Source: Mucilaginibacter empetricola (lineage in GTDB: Bacteria > Bacteroidota > Bacteroidia > Sphingobacteriales > Sphingobacteriaceae). From it: DNA of 64,000 nucleotides. Below, piece by piece: positions 58,678 to 64,000 of the stretch. Where the stretch lies: NCBI RefSeq assembly GCF_024808665.1, contig NZ_JANUBZ010000017.1, positions 1-64,000 on the forward strand, read 5' to 3'. The notes under the pieces are model-generated. The model saw only the letters and a program-made list of their open reading frames with translations. It searched no databases and was not told where the DNA came from. The translations under genes were made by a program, and so were the position numbers. Within the stretch, counting starts at the first letter, position 1; every line of letters starts with the position of its first letter.

Positions 58678-59790
58678 TTAACTGTTGCCGGCTGTTTTTA
58701 GTTTGCCAAAGCGTGTCTTCAATTTCAGAAAATACTTTTCATAAAAGAAATAAGATAAACAAGGCACAATTATGATGAATATTAAATTGGAAGGATAAGT
58801 AACTAACCAATGTGGCCATTTTGAACTGCCGTAAACAAACATCTGCTGCCAAATATAAACGCTGTATGACAGCACGCCCAAAAATGATAAGAATCTATTA
58901 TTAAGAAACTTATAAATAAAATCAGTTGAGGGAACTATATTGGCAATGATGATATAAGCCACCAAAACGGATATAATTAAATTGATAAACATTGATTTAA
59001 CGCTATAAAACTGATCGAACCCAAGGTAAAAAATCAGAAAAATAGCCACCAAATTTCCGAATAGTTTATACTGTAACAACCATTTAAAATTTAATTTTTT
59101 ATCGAAAGCAAGCATAGATAGTAAGCAACCAACTGCTATACTTTGAAATTTGATAAAATAATGGGTAAAATAGTATAAAGCCCCGTTTGACAGCGGCTTA
59201 TATAATTCCTGCACACAGCAAATTAGCGGCAATATAGCCACTATAAATATAATGGACCAAAAGAAGGCTTTGTAGCTTTTTTTCAAGATAAACGGGAAGA
59301 TAATATAAAACTGCTCCTCCACAGCGAGCGACCACATATGATTTAATTCGGGCGCATTTTGGTTTTTCCTGAAGTAACTAAAATTCAGAATGTAGCATAT
59401 GGCACCGGCGTATTGAAACCAGGCCGCTGGCGAGTGGTAAAAATAATTGAGAAGAAACACTACAAGGATATACAGGTAAGCCACCGGGAATATTCGTAGT
59501 AAACGCCTAATGTAAAAATCCTTTAATAACAGTGTACCAGTTTGCCTTTGTTCTTTTAAACATAAGGTAGTTATTAAAAATCCACTCAAAACAAAGAAGA
59601 TACCTACCCCCAAGCCTCCATTAAAAATAGTAAGGTAAAAATAATTGCCAGTGAGGCTGAGATGCATAAACACCACCATAATTATGGAAATGCCTCTTAA
59701 ACCATTTAACGAAGGGTAATATTTCTCGTTGAGGGCATCAGAAACAGTAGTTGGCGTATTTGTTGGAGCAGTGGGATTTTGAATTAACAT
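58678..59790 (-). CDS. Membrane O-acyltransferase (acyltransferase_3/OafA-like), copy 3
   Basis: The 370-residue protein has the same motifs as the other two: YYPSLNGLRGISIIMVVFMH, GVGIFFVLSGFLITTLCLKE, RRLLRIFPVAYLYILVVFLL and HMWSLAVEEQFYIIFP. It is more divergent, so it arose earlier or came from elsewhere. Its N-terminal QNPTAPTNTPTTVSDALNEK is longer and Thr-rich. It lies between the last phage gene and the strong terminator at 59912. Confidence 0.84.
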   Translation of the reverse strand: MLIQNPTAPTNTPTTVSDALNEKYYPSLNGLRGISIIMVVFMHLSLTGNYFYLTIFNGGLGVGIFFVLSGFLITTLCLKEQRQTGTLLLKDFYIRRLLRIFPVAYLYILVVFLLNYFYHSPAAWFQYAGAICYILNFSYFRKNQNAPELNHMWSLAVEEQFYIIFPFILKKSYKAFFWSIIFIVAILPLICCVQELYKPLSNGALYYFTHYFIKFQSIAVGCLLSMLAFDKKLNFKWLLQYKLFGNLVAIFLIFYLGFDQFYSVKSMFINLIISVLVAYIIIANIVPSTDFIYKFLNNRFLSFLGVLSYSVYIWQQMFVYGSSKWPHWLVTYPSNLIFIIIVPCLSYFFYEKYFLKLKTRFGKLKTAGNS

Positions 59791-59911
59791 CAGCTATTGT
59801 GAAAAGATACATATTCAGCACGCCAAAATATGTAATTATTTTTTTGTGTATTGAAATATATTATCAATTTATTAAAACAACTAACATCACTTTCATCAAA
59901 CTGTAAATACA

Positions 59912-59941
59912 AGCCCGGCATTAAAGAATGCCGGGCTTTTT
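59912..59941 (+). terminator. Strong intrinsic terminator at the island end
   Basis: AGCCCGGCATT (59912-59922) pairs perfectly with AATGCCGGGCT (59927-59937) and TTTTTG follows. It is preceded on the plus strand by the antisense acyltransferase gene, so it may once have ended the phage transcript at 58633. Confidence 0.85.
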
Positions 59942-59979
59942 GTTATATAATGCTGTATTAAAAAAAGGTTATAAAAAAA

Positions 59980-60025
59980 TTGCGTAGTTAAATAACTACA
60001 TTTATATTTGTAGTCAAATAACTAC
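59980..60025 (+). promoter_or_regulatory. Promoter with two ArsR-family operators
   Basis: TTG (59980-59982) and TATATTTG (60003-60010) form a full Bacteroidota promoter with a 20-bp spacer. The operator GTAGTTAAATAACTAC (59984-59999) fills the spacer and GTAGTCAAATAACTAC (60010-60025) follows the -7 box. The gene starts at 60029. This indicates direct autorepression. Confidence 0.78.
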
Positions 60026-60028
60026 GTA

Positions 60029-60352
60029 ATGAATTTAAGAAGAGATGTTTTTCAGGCAATTGCTGACCCAACAAGGAGAGCTATTTTGTTATTGGTGGCT
60101 TCTCAATCAATGACGGCGGGCGCCATAGCAGCAAATTTTGATACCGCCAGGCCCACCGTTTCAAAACATCTGCAAATACTCACCGAATGCCAATTATTGG
60201 AACAAAAGCAAAACGGCAGGGAAATTCACTATAACATTAATGCACAAAAAATGAGAGAAGTAGCCGATTTTATTGAGCCGTTCCGCCAAATGTGGGACGA
60301 CAGATTTAATAAACTGGAAAGTATAATGAAAGCATACAAACCAAAAAAATAG
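60029..60352 (+). CDS. ArsR family transcriptional regulator
   Basis: The 107-residue protein is a winged helix: [20 protein letters not shown] and [20 protein letters not shown], with [11 protein letters not shown] as the dimer helix. It lacks the CxC site of metal sensors, so it belongs to the non-metal ArsR group that precedes SRPBCC/AHSA1 genes. Two identical-type operators overlap its promoter. It heads an operon of four close genes (60029-61717). Confidence 0.9.
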   Translation: MNLRRDVFQAIADPTRRAILLLVASQSMTAGAIAANFDTARPTVSKHLQILTECQLLEQKQNGREIHYNINAQKMREVADFIEPFRQMWDDRFNKLESIMKAYKPKK

Positions 60353-60358
60353 CCTAAT

Positions 60359-60829
60359 ATGGAACTAAAAACAAAGATCAATGCCGAAGATGGCAAGCAA
60401 GATATAACGATCACAAGAGAGTTTGATTTGCCGTTGGAATTGCTTTTTAAAGCTTATGCGGAGCCAGAACTTATTGAGCAATGGATGGGAACCAAGGTAT
60501 TGAAGCTGGAAAGCAAAAAGCATGGTAGCTGGCAGTTTGAAACAACCGACGCTAAAGGCAATGTTGTATTTAAAGCTAACGGGGTGATCCATGAATTTAT
60601 CCCCAACCATAAGATTACACGCACATTTGAAATGGACAATACATCGTTTGGCGTCCAGTTAGAGATAACGGAATTTGAAAAACTTACCGATGACACCAGC
60701 AAAGTCAATATGCATGTAATATACGAATCAGTTGCACAAAGGGATCAGCTGTTAAAATTACCATTTGCACAAGGCTTAAACATGGCACACAACCGAATAG
60801 AAGCACTATTAAAAACCTTAAATAATTAA
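60359..60829 (+). CDS. SRPBCC/AHSA1-domain protein
   Basis: The 156-residue protein is a START-like SRPBCC domain of the AHSA1 type: ITREFDLPLELLFKAYAEPE, LIEQWMGTKVLKLES, HGSWQFETTDAKGNVVFKAN and QLEITEFEKLTDDTSKVNMH. These domains bind hydrophobic ligands. It starts six bases after the ArsR gene and is typically co-regulated by it. Confidence 0.88.
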   Translation: MELKTKINAEDGKQDITITREFDLPLELLFKAYAEPELIEQWMGTKVLKLESKKHGSWQFETTDAKGNVVFKANGVIHEFIPNHKITRTFEMDNTSFGVQLEITEFEKLTDDTSKVNMHVIYESVAQRDQLLKLPFAQGLNMAHNRIEALLKTLNN

Positions 60830-60832
60830 AAA

Positions 60833-61216
60833 ATGGAAAAAAGAAAACTAATTTGGTATTGGATAATTACTATAATATTATCCTTTTGTATTTTTTCGGG
60901 AGGGTTTGCGCAGGCTTTGCAAGTAAAAGGAGTAGTGCAGGGTTTTAAACCATTGGGGTATCCTAATTATTTTATTTCGATCATCGGCATTTGGAAAGTA
61001 TTGGGCATAATCGCCATATTGATACCTAAATTTAAATTACTAAAGGAATGGGCCTATGCGGGTATTTTTTTCACGATGACGGGTGCCGTGATTTCGCATA
61101 TTGCAAGTAATGATGTTTCTGTGCAAATAATTGCTCCTTTTGTGTTGGCCATTTTTACTGTGTTATCATGGTATTTGAGACCTACCGACAGAAAAATCAC
61201 AGCATCTGATCAATAA
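60833..61216 (+). CDS. DoxX-like membrane protein
   Basis: The 127-residue membrane protein has four helices of the DoxX/DUF417 type: FCIFSGGFAQALQVKGVVQG, YFISIIGIWKVLGIIAILIP and LSWYLRP at the end. Such proteins are often in ArsR-SRPBCC-VOC operons of Bacteroidota and may act in stress defence. It starts three bases after the SRPBCC gene. Confidence 0.82.
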   Translation: MEKRKLIWYWIITIILSFCIFSGGFAQALQVKGVVQGFKPLGYPNYFISIIGIWKVLGIIAILIPKFKLLKEWAYAGIFFTMTGAVISHIASNDVSVQIIAPFVLAIFTVLSWYLRPTDRKITASDQ

Positions 61217-61279
61217 AATTTATAACAACCGACACATATAATTATTCAAAATATCCAATTATCATAAAAACCTATAACA

Positions 61280-61717
61280 ATGGCAAGCGTATCAATTTAT
61301 TTAAACTTTAACGGCAATGCCGAAGAAGCATTTAATCATTACAAAAAAGCTTTCGGAACGGAATTTTCTACTCCAATAATGCGTTTCAAAGACACTCCGC
61401 GACAGCCCGGCGCACCAGAGCTGTCAGAAGCCGACCAAAACAAAGTAGCACACGTGGCATTGCCTATACTTAGCGGCATCCAGATAATGGGAACCGATAT
61501 ACTGGAAAGCATGGGGCAAAAACTGGTAGAAGGCAACAATTTTACCATCAATTTGAGCCCCGATACTACAGAAGAGGCTGATAAATTATTCAACGATCTA
61601 TCGGAAGGCGGAGCGGACAGCGTGCCACCACATGATGAATTCTGGGGATACTGGGGTACTTGTAAAGACCGTTTTGGTATCCGTTGGATGTTTAATATTG
61701 TTAAACAACAATGGTAA
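61280..61717 (+). CDS. PhnB-like VOC superfamily protein
   Basis: The 145-residue protein has two glyoxalase-like betaalphabetabetabeta modules: ASVSIYLNFNGNAEEAFNHY and SGIQIMGTDILESMGQKLVE, then NNFTINLSPDTTEEADKLFN and the final WGTCKDRFGIRWMFNI. It is the PhnB/YjdN type. It is probably the fourth member of the ArsR operon, 63 bp after DoxX. Substrate unknown. Confidence 0.86.
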   Translation: MASVSIYLNFNGNAEEAFNHYKKAFGTEFSTPIMRFKDTPRQPGAPELSEADQNKVAHVALPILSGIQIMGTDILESMGQKLVEGNNFTINLSPDTTEEADKLFNDLSEGGADSVPPHDEFWGYWGTCKDRFGIRWMFNIVKQQW

Positions 61718-61751
61718 TTTTAATTTAATAACATCACAAAAAAAGTTAAAT

Positions 61752-61787
61752 TCTGATCTTGCTGAAGCAATCTTTAGCAAGATCAGA
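61752..61787 (+). terminator. Terminator of the ArsR operon
   Basis: TCTGATCTTGCT (61752-61763) and AGCAAGATCAGA (61776-61787) form a perfect 12-bp stem with a 12-base loop, 34 bp after the VOC stop; ACATTTTATAA follows. Confidence 0.75.
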
Positions 61788-61870
61788 ACATTTTATAACT
61801 TTACGGTGAGTCGCCTACCGGTCACAATAACACGCGGGTTAACGTTACATAAAAGAAACATACTATTATA

Positions 61871-62458
61871 ATGAATACCATGAATCCTAAGGTTAACTTC
61901 TTTTTTGATAAAGCCAAACAATGGCAGGAAGAGTATGAGAAATTACGAACAATAGCGCTCAACTGCGGTTTAACGGAAGAATTAAAATGGGGTTGCCCCT
62001 GCTATTCGTTGAACAAACAAAACATCGTTTTGATACATGGTTTTAAAGAATATTGTGCATTCCTATTTTTTAAAGGCGCTTTGCTAAATGATGCGCATGG
62101 CATACTGATTCAGCAAACCGAAAACGTACAATCGGCCCGGCAGGTCCGGTTTATCAATTTGCAAGAGATATTTGAGTTAGAAACCGCATTGAAAGAATAT
62201 ATTTATGAAGCCATAGAAGTTGAAAAAGCCGGCTTAAAAGTAGAACTTAAAAAGACCGAAGATTTCAAGGTTGCTGAAGAATTTCAATATAAACTGGATC
62301 ATATCCCAGCCCTTAAAACTGCATTCGAAGCACTAACACCGGGAAGACAAAAAGGGTACCTGCTCTATTTCTCGCAGGCCAAACAGGCAAAGACCCGCCA
62401 AGATCGGGTTGAAAAATATATTCCTCAAATTTTGAGCGGAAAAGGGCTAGACGATTAA
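61871..62458 (+). CDS. YdeI/DUF1801-type protein
   Basis: The 195-residue protein has the DUF1801 core (LTEELKWGCPCYSLNKQNIV, HGFKEYCAFLFFKGALLNDA) and the C-terminal helical YdeI/OmpD-associated segment (AFEALTPGRQKGYLLYFSQA, DRVEKYIPQILSGKG). This family is found in many Bacteroidota and Gram-positive bacteria without clear function. A second ATG lies three codons on. It follows the operon terminator, so it probably has its own promoter. Confidence 0.85.
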   Translation: MNTMNPKVNFFFDKAKQWQEEYEKLRTIALNCGLTEELKWGCPCYSLNKQNIVLIHGFKEYCAFLFFKGALLNDAHGILIQQTENVQSARQVRFINLQEIFELETALKEYIYEAIEVEKAGLKVELKKTEDFKVAEEFQYKLDHIPALKTAFEALTPGRQKGYLLYFSQAKQAKTRQDRVEKYIPQILSGKGLDD

Positions 62459-62460
62459 CA

Positions 62461-62484
62461 ACAACGGCCCTACTGCGCCGTTGT
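62461..62484. terminator. Bidirectional terminator
   Basis: ACAACGGC (62461-62468) and GCCGTTGT (62477-62484) form an 8-bp stem between the convergent genes. The stem includes the last codons of the minus-strand gene. Confidence 0.68.
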
Positions 62485-62877
62485 TTCTGCTACAGGAGAA
62501 CGTGAAAATATAATCCAAAAACACAGAGCAAAAATTGCATAAACACTTGCTGCAATCCATAAATAGCCTGGTAAATTTTGATTTCGCAACAGGGCTTTAA
62601 TGAGCGCCATTGCACCAATAAAATAATGTGCAAAATTAGCTATGGAAATAGGTTTGTTGTATATCCCGCCAATTATGCTCCCTTTAGACATCCAATTAAG
62701 CATCGCAAAACCAAAATATAATCCCCCCAATAATTGTAAAATAACTTGAAAATTAATTGCTGAACCTAAGCCTATCCACACCGATACCTCTACCGGGCAA
62801 AATGTAAGTGCTACTCCTATAGCACCCAGGGTTATGGCGCTCAATGTCATAATTAGTTTGGTGTTTATTCTCAGCAT
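62470..62877 (-). CDS. Four-helix membrane protein, DUF4345-like
   Basis: The 135-residue protein has four membrane helices: LIMTLSAITLGAIGVALTFC, ILQLLGGLYFGFAMLNWMSK, FAHYFIGAMALIKALL and YLWIAASVYAIFALCFWIIF. The pattern is of small DoxX/DUF4345-like membrane proteins. It has no catalytic motif. It is convergent with the DUF1801 gene. Confidence 0.65.
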   Translation of the reverse strand: MLRINTKLIMTLSAITLGAIGVALTFCPVEVSVWIGLGSAINFQVILQLLGGLYFGFAMLNWMSKGSIIGGIYNKPISIANFAHYFIGAMALIKALLRNQNLPGYLWIAASVYAIFALCFWIIFSRSPVAETTAQ

Positions 62878-62990
62878 AAGTTTAAAGTGCAGGTTTATTT
62901 TATAATGTTATTAATGCCTAATATAACAGTTTAATAGATACAGGATAGAAAGGTGGCAACAAGTTTTTAATTAAGGAATAATTATGCTGA

Positions 62991-63833
62991 TTACTTTTCA
63001 TTTAACAATCGAATAATTTTCTCTATATCATTATTCATCATGCCGGCGTCTTTTAATTCTTTAAAATCTTCAAAAAATTCATCTTTGTAAGTCGGCATAG
63101 TTTTATCAAATGGCAGGTCCTTGTATTTCAAATATAATGCTTTCGCTTTTTGGTAATGGTTAGTCAATAAAAACAGCAGTGGCAAATTTGAATAAGGATA
63201 CCTGGAACCGGGGTTATATTTAATGCTTTGATTTAAATAGTATTCTACACTACCAAACTGCTGCGTGAGCATACTGTACCATCCCAAACTATTATAATGA
63301 TGGGCCATTTGAATTCGCCCCATGCTATCGGATGCAATTTGATAATATACAGAATCTAAAGCCACCAAATTATAATAATGCGCCCGGATATATTTATTTG
63401 ATTTTAAGGCTGAAATATTATACTTCAAAAAATATGTTCTGTACTCCTCAAGCCTGCCGGTGTTTGAAAGAAAAAGCAATTTAGTTTTGGTATCAGATGT
63501 ATAACTGTAGGAAATCAAGCTTATTTTATATTTCAACTCAACAGTGCTATCTTTCTTCAGCATATCATACATCAATGTGTCGGCCCTTGGTTCATCTTTT
63601 TTTTTGAGATACAGTTGGTAATAAGTTAGCATTTGCCACACGCTTTTACCCCGCACAAGAATTGACGTACTTTCTTTCTTATTATTGAATTCATCATCAG
63701 CGGTATCTCTATTTGTTGTTTTTATCTGCGTTAAATCTCTCCGAATATTCCACGACGCATTATACACCCAAGCCTTTGAATTAAAACCACTTAGTGTAAG
63801 TAAAGTAAATATTAATATTATTTTAGATGGCAT
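62991..63833 (-). CDS. Secreted TPR-like hypothetical protein
   Basis: The 280-residue protein has a signal peptide (IILIFTLLTLSGFNSKAW) and helical repeats: HYYNLVALDSVYYQIASD, HHYNSLGWYSMLTQQFGSVE and NHYQKAKALYLKYKDLPF have the size and small-residue pattern of tetratricopeptide repeats. It may take part in a periplasmic complex. No lipobox is seen. Function unknown. Confidence 0.6.
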   Translation of the reverse strand: MPSKIILIFTLLTLSGFNSKAWVYNASWNIRRDLTQIKTTNRDTADDEFNNKKESTSILVRGKSVWQMLTYYQLYLKKKDEPRADTLMYDMLKKDSTVELKYKISLISYSYTSDTKTKLLFLSNTGRLEEYRTYFLKYNISALKSNKYIRAHYYNLVALDSVYYQIASDSMGRIQMAHHYNSLGWYSMLTQQFGSVEYYLNQSIKYNPGSRYPYSNLPLLFLLTNHYQKAKALYLKYKDLPFDKTMPTYKDEFFEDFKELKDAGMMNNDIEKIIRLLNEK

Positions 63834-64000
63834 TTTTTATGTTTTTGCAGCTGCTGAATAGTTCGTTGATTTTATTTTATAAAGCTAATGTAAGGTGTAG
63901 CAAAGCTAAAAAACGGTATAGAACGGCTATCTTTCTGGGAGCTGGTAAGTTTATTCGTTAATAAGCTGTAAACTATTATGCTTATCTGAAAATCATTTTA
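63834..64000. other. End of window, no feature seen
   Basis: This AT-rich upstream region of the minus-strand gene shows no open frame. AAGCTAATGTAAGG and AAAGCTAAAAAACGG hold the word AGCTAA twice. Confidence 0.4.

Larger units (their letters stand above)
39788..59941. mobile_element. Degenerate phage-derived island
   Basis: The span holds phage packaging, capsid, fibre and lysis genes mixed with host-type genes. Phage genes on the plus strand are small terminase, a large-terminase fragment, protease/scaffold, capsid, portal, DUF6712 connector, fibres, holin and lysozyme. No integrase, recombinase, replication gene, tape measure or baseplate was found. I looked for direct-repeat attachment sites at both ends and saw none. 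The right limit is taken at the strong terminator at 59912-59941. Boundaries are approximate. Confidence 0.7.

Noticed and set aside
39650..60000. Attachment-site direct repeats at the island ends
   Set aside because: I compared about 150 bp on each side by eye and found no shared stretch longer than chance; a tRNA gene is also missing.
1..64000. tRNA, rRNA or riboswitch
   Set aside because: No cloverleaf with a GTTCGAATC-type T-arm, no rRNA signature and no known riboswitch core was recognised by eye; a covariance-model search would be decisive.

Overview
The window looks like the chromosome of a Bacteroidota bacterium, most likely a Sphingobacteriaceae member of the Mucilaginibacter/Pedobacter type. 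The evidence is a type IX secretion sorting domain, a DUF2723 membrane protein, many small lipoproteins with short LxGKW-type domains, promoters of the Bacteroidota kind (TTG near -33, TAnnTTTG near -7), AT-rich intergenic DNA and operons typical of that group. The genus is an inference. I saw no rRNA, tRNA or CRISPR array.

Layout. 0-9 kb: FAH-family hydrolase; a TetR regulator and hotdog thioesterase with twin perfect operators; a T9SS protein; Kup potassium uptake; a PAP2 phosphatase; AraC and HTH regulators. 9.2-12 kb: an arsenic operon (ArsR, DUF6428, ArsN2-like acetyltransferase, thioredoxin-type ArsC, aquaglyceroporin) with an ArsR-type operator before each of its first two genes. 12-19.3 kb: small membrane genes, including three micro-ORFs of 30-50 codons, and a LexA/CI-like S24 repressor divergent from three small unknown ORFs. 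19.3-29.7 kb: a PAP2 protein, an amino acid permease, SemiSWEET, tandem-duplicated lipoproteins, a one-heme lipoprotein, the 1022-residue DUF2723 protein and a VapBC-type toxin-antitoxin pair. 29.9-37.6 kb: a phosphate locus in transcription order porin, pstS, hairpin, pstC, pstA, pstB, phoU, with TTAACATT octamers clustered at its promoter and near a divergent DUF47 (PhoU-like) gene.

39.8-59.9 kb is the most unusual part: a phage-derived island with a small terminase, only the first 108 residues of a large terminase, a fused ClpP-like protease/scaffold, major capsid protein, portal, DUF6712 connector, collagen-like and beta-helix fibre proteins, and a holin/lysozyme lysis block. I see no integrase, tape measure, baseplate or replication gene. 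Host-type genes (lipoprotein, signal peptidase I, DUF3307 plus SatD) sit inside it. Three antisense O-acyltransferase genes interrupt its right part. Two come from a tandem duplication of about 1.48 kb that also copied the start of the holin gene and left a dead remnant. A three-unit array of exact 29-bp period lies upstream of satD.

60-64 kb: an autoregulated ArsR operon (ArsR, SRPBCC, DoxX, PhnB-like VOC protein), then a YdeI/DUF1801 protein and two genes on the minus strand.

Intergenic DNA throughout carries long imperfect hairpins built from quasi-repeated short words. The word differs from site to site, and several of these hairpins separate the phage structural genes.
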